Positions 1-8,700 of a stretch of 64,000 nucleotides of DNA are shown here, piece after piece. The DNA is from Phycisphaerae bacterium (GTDB lineage: Bacteria; Planctomycetota; Phycisphaerae; Sedimentisphaerales; Anaerobacaceae): the NCBI GenBank assembly GCA_030615025.1, contig JAUXAB010000009.1, positions 1-64,000 of the forward strand, read 5' to 3'. The position numbers and the translations under genes were made by a program. Positions within the stretch are counted from its first letter, which is position 1, and the number at the start of each line of letters is the position of its first letter. A model generated the notes under the pieces. The model did no database searches. It saw nothing but the letters and a program-made list of their open reading frames with translations, and was not told where the DNA came from.

Positions 1-313
1 GGACTCCATGGCCGACAGCAACCGCCAGAACGACCTTGCCCTGCAATTCGTTGACTTCGACATCTCCGAGCACATCGGCGACCTGCGGCAGGGCCGCAAC
101 GTCCTGGCAATTCACGGGCTCAACGACAACGTTGACGACCTCAATTTCCTGCTCCTGCCCGAACTAATCACGGTTAGCAACCCCGGTTTCAACGGCTATA
201 CCAACGCTATGGTACCGGTGAAGGACCCACGGACCACAGAGATTTTGTATCATCTGGCGGCATTGAATTTATCTTCCCGGCCAAAACACCGGCCCCTGGT
301 GGCTTGGCGCTGA
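1..313 (+). CDS. C-terminal part of a secreted planctomycete protein (5' end outside window, tail probably frameshifted)
   Basis: The frame is open from the first base of the window, so the ATG at 8 is probably internal. The visible segment (FDISEHIGDLRQGRNVLAIHGLND followed by a FLLLPEL strand) resembles the all-beta segment that ends in 'G.NVLAIHGLN' in large secreted planctomycete proteins with lamin-tail, CotH or LamG modules; this is family resemblance only. After about position 235 the in-frame residues look unlike protein. The neighbouring frame (241 to the TGA at 349) instead reads IEFIFPAKTPAPGGLALMRK followed by RRPKKF, which resembles the Pro-rich start and basic end of a PEP-CTERM sorting signal without its hydrophobic helix. 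The gene may therefore be frameshifted and deleted at its 3' end. Family and function are unknown. Confidence 0.5.
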   Translation, partial: DSMADSNRQNDLALQFVDFDISEHIGDLRQGRNVLAIHGLNDNVDDLNFLLLPELITVSNPGFNGYTNAMVPVKDPRTTEILYHLAALNLSSRPKHRPLVAWR

Positions 314-336
314 TGAGGAAACGCAGGCCAAAGAAG

Positions 337-357
337 TTTTGAATTTTGAGTTTTGAA
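337..357. repeat. Heptanucleotide tandem repeat (TTTTGAA x3)
   Basis: Three units TTTTGAA, TTTTGAG, TTTTGAA lie just after the end of the first gene. This is the shortest member of the 7-base-period family described in the findings. Confidence 0.6.
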
Positions 358-392
358 TTGAATCCCCTCTGCGTTCCCTGCGGTTATTTTTT

Positions 393-424
393 CCGTGCAA
401 TCTGTGAAATCTGTGGTTAAAAAT
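393..424. repeat. Interspersed 9-base-period repeat, copy 1
   Basis: This is a short run of CCGTGCAAT / CTGTGAAAT / CTGTGG units followed by TTAAAAA. Nearly the same text, in the same orientation, stands at 39587-39618 between the secretin and the giant gene, so it is a dispersed element and not chance. Confidence 0.6.
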
Positions 425-462
425 CTTCTTTTAATTCATCGTCATTTCTGGTAAAAATCCGG

Positions 463-497
463 TACGCAATACGCAATACGATATACGCAATACGATA
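463..497. repeat. Heptanucleotide tandem repeat (TACGCAA/TACGATA x5) abutting the aroA start
   Basis: Five perfect-phase 7-base units (TACGCAA, TACGCAA, TACGATA, TACGCAA, TACGATA) end six bases before the aroA ATG. The repeat occupies the place where a ribosome binding site would be expected, and no Shine-Dalgarno sequence is visible there. Confidence 0.7.
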
Positions 498-503
498 TTA
501 GCT

Positions 504-1811
504 ATGAAGCTGATTGTGAAAAAATCTCGGCTTGCCGGTGAGGTGGCGATTCCGGCGTCCAAGTCGCACACTATTCGCGCCGTCGCAATTGCCTCTTTAG
601 CTGCGGGCCAAAGTGTCATCCGCAGCCCGCTGGTCTCAGGCGACACACAAGCGGTGGTGACTTGTTACCGGGCATTGGGTGCCGAGATTGATACATCAGA
701 CCCTAAACTCTGGAATGTAATCGGTACAGGGGGTAAAATCGCCGCCCCGCCAGAATCCATCGACGTGGGCAATTCCGGCACAACATTGCGTATCGCTATG
801 GGTTCGGCTGCTCTGGCCAAGAAAGGCCAGACCACAACCTTCGCCGGCGACCAGCAATTGCAGACCCGCCCTGTCGGGCCGTTAATGGACTCTCTCGCCG
901 ATTTGGGAGCAAAATGCGCCAGCCTAAAAAATAACGGCAAAGCACCTGTCGAGGTAACCGGAAAACTGGCAGGCGGAAAAACCACTATTGCCTGCCATAC
1001 CAGCCAATATCTATCCAGCCTGCTGTTGTGTGCGCCTCTGGCGGCCAAAGACACCAAGATAGACGTTACGCTGCTCAACGAGCCGGGCTACGTGCAAATG
1101 ACGCTCGATTGGCTCGATAAGCAGCAAATAGAATACGAAAACCAGCAGATGCGCAAATTCAAAATCAAAGGCGGTCAAAGCTACAAGGCCTTTGATGCCA
1201 CGATCCCCGCGGATTTCTCCAGCGCCACGTTCTTTCTCTGCGCAGCCGCTATGGTGGCAGATAAGGTAACCTTGCTTGGACTGGATTTCTCGGACAGTCA
1301 GCCGGACAAAGCCGTGGTCGATTACCTGAAAGCGATGGGCGCCGATATCAGCATTGGGCCAACCTCAGTAACTATCAAAGCCGCAACACTCAAAGGCACT
1401 GAAATAGATATGAATAAAACACCCGATGCACTGCCGGCTATGGCTGTTACCGCCGCTTTTGCCGAAGGCCAAACCCGCCTGGTAAACGTCGCCCAGGCGC
1501 GAGGTAAAGAGACCGACCGAATCAGATGTATGGCCGAAGAGCTGAGGAAAATGGCCGTCGATGTTGAAGAATTACCCGACGGCCTTATAATAGAGGGGAG
1601 CAGACCCCCCCTGCTTGGTTGCGCCAAGCAACCAGGGGGGCTTCAACTGCACGGCAGAAGTGACCACCGAACTGTGATGGGCCTGTCGTTGGCCGGCTTA
1701 AACTTAGACGGTCAAACCAGCATCGATACTGCTGAGGCAATAAGCGTCACTTTCCCTGAGTACGTGGAATTGATGAAAAGTCTCGGCGCTAATATGGAAA
1801 CAGTTGATTAA
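504..1811 (+). CDS. aroA: 3-phosphoshikimate 1-carboxyvinyltransferase (EPSP synthase)
   Basis: This cytoplasmic shikimate-pathway enzyme transfers the enolpyruvyl group of PEP to shikimate-3-phosphate. The 435-residue length fits the family. Visible signatures are the N-terminal substrate loop (PASKSHTIRA), the GNSGTTLRI motif, the PEP-loop region (GDQQLQTRPVGPL), the catalytic Asp region (TPDALPAMAVTAAFAEG), the KETDR motif and the late SDHRTVMGLSLAGL block. The ATG at 504 begins MKLIVKKS, a normal start for the family, but it has no Shine-Dalgarno and directly follows a heptamer repeat. Between DGLIIEG and LHGRSDHR there is an unusual stretch of about 15 residues (SRPPLLGCAKQPGGLQ) encoded by a strong DNA palindrome at 1605-1640; it reads as an in-frame insertion. 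A sulfatase gene follows after 21 bases and an aroC-like gene after that. Confidence 0.93.
   Translation: MKLIVKKSRLAGEVAIPASKSHTIRAVAIASLAAGQSVIRSPLVSGDTQAVVTCYRALGAEIDTSDPKLWNVIGTGGKIAAPPESIDVGNSGTTLRIAMGSAALAKKGQTTTFAGDQQLQTRPVGPLMDSLADLGAKCASLKNNGKAPVEVTGKLAGGKTTIACHTSQYLSSLLLCAPLAAKDTKIDVTLLNEPGYVQMTLDWLDKQQIEYENQQMRKFKIKGGQSYKAFDATIPADFSSATFFLCAAAMVADKVTLLGLDFSDSQPDKAVVDYLKAMGADISIGPTSVTIKAATLKGTEIDMNKTPDALPAMAVTAAFAEGQTRLVNVAQARGKETDRIRCMAEELRKMAVDVEELPDGLIIEGSRPPLLGCAKQPGGLQLHGRSDHRTVMGLSLAGLNLDGQTSIDTAEAISVTFPEYVELMKSLGANMETVD
1605..1640. repeat. Palindromic element inside aroA
   Basis: A run of seven C and a run of six G flank the perfect arms TGGTTGC (1616-1622) and GCAACCA (1628-1634), with a 5-base loop GCCAA. 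The hairpin is read in frame as part of AroA, in the variable link before the SDHR motif. It resembles small palindromic repeats that insert into genes without breaking the frame. Confidence 0.6.
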
Positions 1812-1832
1812 TCAGTCAAGAGCGATTTTGGA

Positions 1833-3362
1833 ATGGACAGGAATCTGAACCGGCGCAATTTCCTCAAAACCGCGGTCTTAGGCACTGCTGGTCTTGCATT
1901 TCCAGGATGCGTCAGCACCTCAGTGCGACTGTCTGTGGCTGCGACGAAAACCAAACATCCAAATCTGATATATGTATTTGCGGACCAGCTCGGCTACATA
2001 CACTGCGGCCACGCCGGTTCAAAAAAAGCCCGCTCTCCCAATATCGACAGACTCGCATCGCAGGCAGTAAACTTCTGCAACGCAGTCTCGAATATGCCGG
2101 TGTGCTCGGCCTACCGTGCCTCACTGTTTAGCGGCAAATATCCAACAAGCACCGGTATGGTAATCAACGAACTCCGGATGAATACTAATCACGAGTGCTT
2201 CGCCCATGTGTTGACACGTGCCGGCTATGAAACCGGCTATATCGGCAAATGGCACCTTTACGCCAATCAATTAGGACATCATCACGACCCGAAAAACAGC
2301 TACGTGCCCCCGGGACCTGACCGGCTGGGCTTCAATGGATACTGGGCCGCCTACAATTTCCACCACAACTATTACAACGCCTACTATCACACCAATTCCC
2401 CGAAGAAAATCCTTTATGGCAAGGGAGTCTACGAGCCGGATGCACAGACCGAGCTGGCAACCAGCTTCCTGCAGAATGCAGCTAAGTCAGGCAAACCGTT
2501 TGCTGTATTCCTGTCCTACGGTACACCGCACGACCCGTGGTCAGACAACAACGTCCCGCGAAAGTACAGGAATATGTTCAAGGACGTCAAGTTCCCTAAC
2601 CCACCCAATTACAAGGACGAGAACGATAAGTACGCTGATGGTTGGGGCAGGTTGTCACCAGAGCAGCGCAAAAAACTTGAGTACTGGCGGCGGAACTACC
2701 ACGCAATGGTGGCCAACCTGGACTGGAATATCGGCCGATTGCTGGACGCTGTCGAAAAGGCCGGCATCGGCGACAACACTATTATCGTTTTCACATCCGA
2801 CCACGGCGAAATGTTCGGCGCCCAGGGACGGCGAGCAAAGAATATCTTTTACGAAGAAGCTGCCCGTGTACCGTTTCTGATAAGGTGGCCCAAACACATT
2901 CCTGCCGGAACTGTCTCGGATGCCTGCCTGGGCACGGTCGATATTATGCCCACAATCCTTTCGCTGATGGATCTGCCGGTTCCCGCTCATGTTGAAGGTA
3001 TGGCTCTGGCCCACTGTGCGCTGGGCAAGAAAGGGCCGGAGCCAAAAGCTGCTTTTCTACAGAATACCGGTGCCTGTGCAGCTTGGGAAAACGGCCATGA
3101 GTGGCGTGCCCTCAGAGACAAGCAGTACACCTATGCCAAATACCGCCTTGACAAATCAGAATTGCTCTTTGATAATGTCGCTGACCCGTACCAGATGACG
3201 AACCTGGCCCAGCAGCCCAGGCACAGAAGCACTATTGCACGTTTCCGAAAGGTGCTCGCCGACAAGATGAAGTCGCTCAACGACAATTTCCAGCAGTGTA
3301 CCTGGTACCGGGATAACTGGACCGACGGTAACCGTATCATTATTAGAGGGGCAAAGGGATAA
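1833..3362 (+). CDS. Tat-exported sulfatase (formylglycine-dependent, family S1)
   Basis: This is a 509-residue sulfatase expected to hydrolyse sulfate esters, probably of polysaccharides, outside the cytoplasm. The N-terminus has a twin-arginine signal (RRNFLKTAVLGTAGLAF) followed by PGC, which could also be a weak lipobox. Residue C91 in PVCSAYR fits the formylglycine motif C-x-(P/A)-x-R, here with Ala in the third place. Other signatures are NLIYVFADQLG (first metal-binding segment), SPNIDRLA, GYETGYIGKWHL, the TSDHGEMFGAQGR metal-site segment and VPFLIRWP. Substrate specificity cannot be read from the sequence. It lies between aroA (21-base gap) and an aroC homologue (36-base gap) on the same strand, an unusual place for a sulfatase. 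No dedicated maturase is in the window. Confidence 0.92.
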   Translation: MDRNLNRRNFLKTAVLGTAGLAFPGCVSTSVRLSVAATKTKHPNLIYVFADQLGYIHCGHAGSKKARSPNIDRLASQAVNFCNAVSNMPVCSAYRASLFSGKYPTSTGMVINELRMNTNHECFAHVLTRAGYETGYIGKWHLYANQLGHHHDPKNSYVPPGPDRLGFNGYWAAYNFHHNYYNAYYHTNSPKKILYGKGVYEPDAQTELATSFLQNAAKSGKPFAVFLSYGTPHDPWSDNNVPRKYRNMFKDVKFPNPPNYKDENDKYADGWGRLSPEQRKKLEYWRRNYHAMVANLDWNIGRLLDAVEKAGIGDNTIIVFTSDHGEMFGAQGRRAKNIFYEEAARVPFLIRWPKHIPAGTVSDACLGTVDIMPTILSLMDLPVPAHVEGMALAHCALGKKGPEPKAAFLQNTGACAAWENGHEWRALRDKQYTYAKYRLDKSELLFDNVADPYQMTNLAQQPRHRSTIARFRKVLADKMKSLNDNFQQCTWYRDNWTDGNRIIIRGAKG

Positions 3363-3398
3363 TGCGAATTAATAAAAGGTTTTTCAGGAGAATATAAA

Positions 3399-4736
3399 AT
3401 GTTAGGTTGTCACACAGGACGTTGTTTTCAGGTAACGATGGCCGGCGGTTCCTACCAGGAGGGCTTGACGGCTGTTATACAGGGCGTTCCGCCCGGAATG
3501 GAACTTGCCGAGCAGGAGATTTACGGGGACATGCTTCTTAGAAAGCCGGGTGTCGACGAACTCTCCAGCCCGCGAAAGGAGCCCGACCTTCCGATTATCT
3601 ACAACGGGCTAAACGCAGCCGATACTGTCGAAGGCGCGGGAAACAAAAATCACACTAATGGAACGCCACTTTCAATTCTGATTCCCAATCTGGACCGCCA
3701 CTTCATTCACATCAAGCAATACCAGGACACGAACCGCACACCTCGCCCGGGCCATGCGTCCTACGCTTCGTTCATCAAATATGGTCCCGACGACGATGCT
3801 ATCGGTGCAGGGCTGTTCAGCGGGCGCTATACCGCCCCCATAGTGGCTGCCGGATACGTCGCAAAAAAGACCCTCAGAAAATGCGGTATCGAGGTGTTTT
3901 CCTACGTCAAAGAGCTTGCGTCAGTGCGATGCCCCGACGTGGCACACGACCAGGCCGCCAACTATACTAACGAGTTCAAAAAAATGCGGCGTGACCTCGA
4001 TCCATTCTACCAGGAGGTTTATGCCAGTAACCGCATAACGATGGACATGCGGTTTCTGGAAAAAACCAAGATATTAGCCGAGATTGAACAGGAAATTGAC
4101 GCTATCCGGGATAAGGCCCCCAGGCTTACAGCCGCTGAGGTGCGCGACAAATACGGTGTGCATCCGATATTGAACTGCCCCGATGTGGACGCCGCCCAGG
4201 CAATGGTCGATGCCTGCAACCGCATCGCTGCCACAGGTGATTCAGCCGGCGGTGTGGTCGAAGTCGTGGTAACGGGCGTGCCCACCGGCCTCGGTGAGCC
4301 GGTCTTCTATAAACTCGACGCTGAATTGGGCCGAATGCTCGGCATCGGTGCCGTCAAAGGTGTTGAGGTCGGCGCCGGCTTTGCCGTAAAAGATATGACC
4401 GGCAGCGAGAATAACGACCAGATGCGAGCCGAAGGAGGCAAGGTCATCTTCGAGTCAAATAACGCCGGCGGAATTACAGGCGGCCTTTCTACCGGACAGC
4501 CCATCGTTGTAAGACTGACCGTCAAACCAACACCCACAATTGACAAGCCGCAGAAGACGATTGACAAGTATACGCTGGAGAACAAGGAGCTGGCGGCCAT
4601 CACGCGGCGTGACCCAACGATTGTGGCCCGGATATGGCCGGTTGCTGAAAACTACACAGCCTTAGTGATACTTGACCACCTGCTGGCACACTACGGCTAC
4701 CAGACGCTCAAGGACAAATGCGTCCCTACGGCCTAA
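3399..4736 (+). CDS. Divergent chorismate synthase homologue (AroC-like) with altered active-site motifs
   Basis: The 445-residue protein follows the chorismate synthase fold from end to end. Recognisable blocks are GVPPGMEL, RKEPDLPIIYNGL, RPGHASYASFIKYGPDDD, GRYTAPIVAAGYVAKK, TGVPTGLGEPVFYKLDAEL, AVKGVEVGAGF, NAGGITGGLSTGQPIVVR and a C-terminal VAENYTALVILDHLL. Several nearly invariant residues differ. The GESHG segment is replaced by GGSYQ near residues 17-20, so the first catalytic His is missing. SNHAGG has become SNNAGG (N355), and the GRHDPC...GIRAVP block reads TRRDPTIVARIWPV. The second His (RPGHA, H119) remains. The start ATG has a good ribosome site (CAGGAG, 8 bases upstream). Its placement behind aroA suggests a shikimate-pathway role, but the enzyme could be inactive or repurposed, so no symbol is assigned. 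Confidence 0.8.
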   Translation: MLGCHTGRCFQVTMAGGSYQEGLTAVIQGVPPGMELAEQEIYGDMLLRKPGVDELSSPRKEPDLPIIYNGLNAADTVEGAGNKNHTNGTPLSILIPNLDRHFIHIKQYQDTNRTPRPGHASYASFIKYGPDDDAIGAGLFSGRYTAPIVAAGYVAKKTLRKCGIEVFSYVKELASVRCPDVAHDQAANYTNEFKKMRRDLDPFYQEVYASNRITMDMRFLEKTKILAEIEQEIDAIRDKAPRLTAAEVRDKYGVHPILNCPDVDAAQAMVDACNRIAATGDSAGGVVEVVVTGVPTGLGEPVFYKLDAELGRMLGIGAVKGVEVGAGFAVKDMTGSENNDQMRAEGGKVIFESNNAGGITGGLSTGQPIVVRLTVKPTPTIDKPQKTIDKYTLENKELAAITRRDPTIVARIWPVAENYTALVILDHLLAHYGYQTLKDKCVPTA

Positions 4737-4865
4737 GAACCCCTGGAAAGCAGGCGGGGCTAAATCTTGGGCCATCACTTGACCCATACTACGGGAACGG
4801 TTCCACTGCCAGCCACGGCGGATATGAGCAGAGGCTCTCCTTCGATAGGTAAAGGGGCAAGTACA

Positions 4866-5780
4866 TTATCGTGCCACCCCCACGTCTGACCAGTCGGTCA
4901 TGTTTTGGTTGGCCGAGGTATCACGTGCCCTGACCCTGAATCTCTTGGCCTGTCCGCTGCCCCCTACGCCGACCGTGTAGGTTCGGCGCTCCAACGGGTC
5001 AGGATAATCACCTACGGTTCTCCAGCCGCTGCTGAAGCCGCTCTCCGTAGTGCATTCGAAGAAATACTCCACATCGCTTGCGTTGACGCCGGGCGGCGCC
5101 TGATCCGTGGCTTCTGCTGCTCTCATTGTGGCCCCGTACTCAAACGTGCCGCCGGTAGGCATCAAGATTTCTCGAGGCCAGCCATCAAAGTTATTTACAT
5201 CAACGGTGTCCCATAGCATTGGGTCAGGTGTTGGAGCCAGTCTATCCGGAGGAGGAAGAGTATTCGTACAGATTTCGGATGACCAGATGGTTTCGTTATA
5301 ATTGGCTGACGTGTCTCTGGCCTTGACCCTGTAGCAGTACATGGTGTCGGGAACGAGGTTGACGTCTGTATAATTCGGCTCGTCCAGCCACCCGCTATCA
5401 TGCCCGTCGTCGCCCTCTGTGCACTCGAAATAATACTCTACGCCGCTATCATCGTAGCTTGTAGTGGCTGTCATTGTAATTGAACTCTCCGTCGCCTGAA
5501 TGCTCACTATGTCAGGAACCGGTGCCGGCGGCGTGGTGTCTCCCGTGCCGGCATAGGCGATTACCGACCATTGGGTTTCGTTGCCTAATTCATCGCGTGC
5601 TCTTACCCTGTAGCCGTAAATGTTGACGTTGAGGCCGGTGTCTTCCCACATCGGGCTGTCCTGCCAGCCGCTGTCGCCGCCACCGCCGTGGACGCAATTG
5701 AAGTCGTACTGGACCGGCCAGCCCCAGGCGTCAAAGGCGGTCTTAGCGGTCATACTAATTGAGTAAGGATACGTCTCAGA
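4866..5780 (-). other. Giant protein: C-terminal FN3-like modules
   Basis: Three successive segments end in similar strands (YRVRARDELGNETQWS, YRVKARDTSANYNETIWSS, FRVRARDTSANQNMTDWS) and share a 'SGW.D.P.Y.D' core, so they are a tandem series of FN3-like domains. The stop at 4866 lies just after a run of five G on the coding strand. Losing one G would continue the protein for about 30 residues (to 4775). Confidence 0.65.
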
Positions 5781-8700
5781 CGTTAAATAAGGTTTTATTA
5801 GCCACTCGCTTGGATTGGGAATCGGAGCATAGACATCTTCGACGAGCCAGCAGTCAACGAAGAAGGCCAAGTCGTTAAAGTCAACATAAGTGTCAAATGT
5901 AAAGTCTGCACCCTGGCAGCGAGCGTCGCGGTCGAAACAGCCATCATCGAGCCAGTTCCAAGCAAATATTGCAAAGTCCTTAAAGTTGATGATGCCGTCA
6001 TGCACCATGTCACAGAACCTGCATTCTTCTCTCTCAAGCGGGTAGTGATAGCCCATATCGACCATTCTTGTATCGGGTAGTTCATCGGTGCGCGTGGTGT
6101 ATTCGGTCATGCCGAGATTGATTGCAAGGCCACTGCCGACGTCGATACATGGGCTGTCTGCGGCCTGTCCGGCGCCGATATGACTGAGATAGTGATTACC
6201 AAGCGCTCCCGTTACGAAGAGCGGGTCGTGGTAGATGTTGTGCGTGCGTGGATCCCAGGGGGCGCCGGGATGACTGGAATCTAATGGTGTCTGTTTATTC
6301 GGGTCGCTGGGGTTCCAGAGGGTACAACCAGTGTCAACCCAGACAGACAATTCTGCGAGCTTGATGTCGCTGTAGGAGATCATAAGTGTTGCCGGTCTTG
6401 GATCGAACTCGAAGCCGGTAGCCACGGCGATTTCGAGACCCTGAAGGGCATAGTTATTCCAGAGGATGCTGTCTGAAACAACAACGTTGCTGTGGTATGA
6501 GCAGTAGAGGCCGCCGCCGAAGCCACTATAGCCGGGTTGTCCGAAGGCACCTGGGGCCGCATTGCTGACGAGTGTGCAGTTTGCGATGTTGGGCTCAGCC
6601 TTCCAGTTGGCAGAGATACCACCGCCATCTCTGCCCGCTAAGTTATTGATTATCAGGCAGTTTATAATCTCAATGTAATCCGACTCTCCGGCCAGATATA
6701 TACCACCGCCGGAAGTATTGGCGGTATTGTGGTTTAAGACACAGTCCCTGATTACCGCCTCTGTAGTAGAGCAATACATTCCACCACCCTGGCCAACTAC
6801 CCAGGTACTCGGGTCATTCGGGTCAACAAAATCGAGGGGAGCCTGGTTAAAGTTGAACGTGCATCCGCTAATTGTCAGATTCAAAGAACCGAGTGAATAT
6901 AAGCCTGCGCCGTACAGGGCTGTATTGTAAGAGATATTACAGTCGGTAACTGAGAGGTCGTTAGCCTCGGCGAGATATATTGCACCACCATCTTCAGTCA
7001 CATTGTTTCGCTCTAATATGGTGTCGATAATCTCTCCTGAACAGTTGGCTGCACAATACAATGCGCCACCGAAGCTGGCTGAATTGTCTGTGAAATTGCA
7101 GTCTTTAATAGTTATCGAGACATTGGGGTCACAGAGCATGGCACCTGCGACCTGGACGGCAGAGTTGTTGCTGAAGGTGCAGTGGTAGAAGGTTGGGGAG
7201 CTGTTGACATCGCAATGGGCTCCGCCGCCGTTATCAGCAGAGCAATTAGTGATTACACAGTTTATGAATGCAGGACTGCTGTTGGCATCGACATAAATTG
7301 CACCGCCGTCGGCGCCAGTAACGCTGCAGTTGTTCATAATAACGTTTACAATGGTCGGACTGCTGTTGGCATCAATGAATATAGCCCCGCCACCCTGGCC
7401 GGTGATGCTGCCATTGATTATCGTAAAACCGTCTACGATGGTGTTGGGACCTTCATTGCTATTGAAGATGAAGCCGCGGCCGCTTTGCTGGCAGTCGATA
7501 ATTGTCATCGCAACAACGTTAGGATCATCAGGATTGGTGCTGACCACGGTGATGTCTTTGCCCTGCAAGTTGATATCGCCGTCGTATGTGTCGACAACAA
7601 CGATAAGCGTATCACCGCTTTTTGCAGCATCAATAGCCTGCTGAATGGCATTGCCTCCACCTGAGACGTGGACATAACCGGGCAGTTCGAACCGGACTCG
7701 GAAGTACCAGTCAGAATCCATCAGCACTTCAAGCGTCTTTCCGATAGAGAGCAAAACGTCGTTGACATCGTACCATCCTTCGACGCGATAGTTCGTCTTT
7801 GGCATTGACTTCAGTGTTACTGTCGCGAACTGGTTATACCAACGACTGTTAGGATCGACATCCACAAGGCCGTTCGGATCGAAGACGACACTGCCGTTAC
7901 CACCTACTACCTCAACTGTTAGCCGGTACAGCACAATTGGATAATGATAGCCTATATCCACGATGTTGACATCGTTGACACCATCTATGCGTGTTGTATA
8001 TCGGGCCATGTCGATATTCGGATCATTTGACACACCGCTTCCGGTATCGATGCACGGGCTGTCGAGCGATTGACCGGCAGCGACATGGCTTAGATAGTAA
8101 CCACTGACAAACAGTGGGTCGTCGTCGATAACAGTGTTGAAGTCCCAGTGCAGGAAATCGTTTGCGTCAATGTCTGCATCAACGAAGACGGCGTTAGGAT
8201 CGATCCGGTTGGGCTCGTTGGCATCAGAGCCACCTTGAACATCACTGTAGGAAACGGTAATAGTAGATGGCACCGAGTAGGGCAAGTTGCCTTTGCATAA
8301 AGCGATCTGGGAGCCGTTAATACCGACATTACCCCGGTTGCCCCAGATAATAGAGTCGGTAACGCAGGCGTTGCCTTCATAGGAGCAGTATAAGCCTCCG
8401 CCATAACCGTTTGCATCACTGACATTGTTGTCGGCTATCGTACAATTGTAGATATATGGTTGGGCATACCAGTTGACCGAAATCCCGCCACCGTCTCTGC
8501 CTGCTGTGTTGTTGGTTATCAGGCAGTTCTTAAGTACCTGGTTGTCGGGAGATTCAAGGTTTGGATCAACAGCCAGATACACACCTCCACCAGAGCCGCT
8601 GGCAACATTATAGCTGATGTCGCAGTTTCGGATCAGGGTATCGGTTGCCAAACAGTAGATACCACCACCAGCACCAAATTCAACTCCGATGGCGTTAGGA

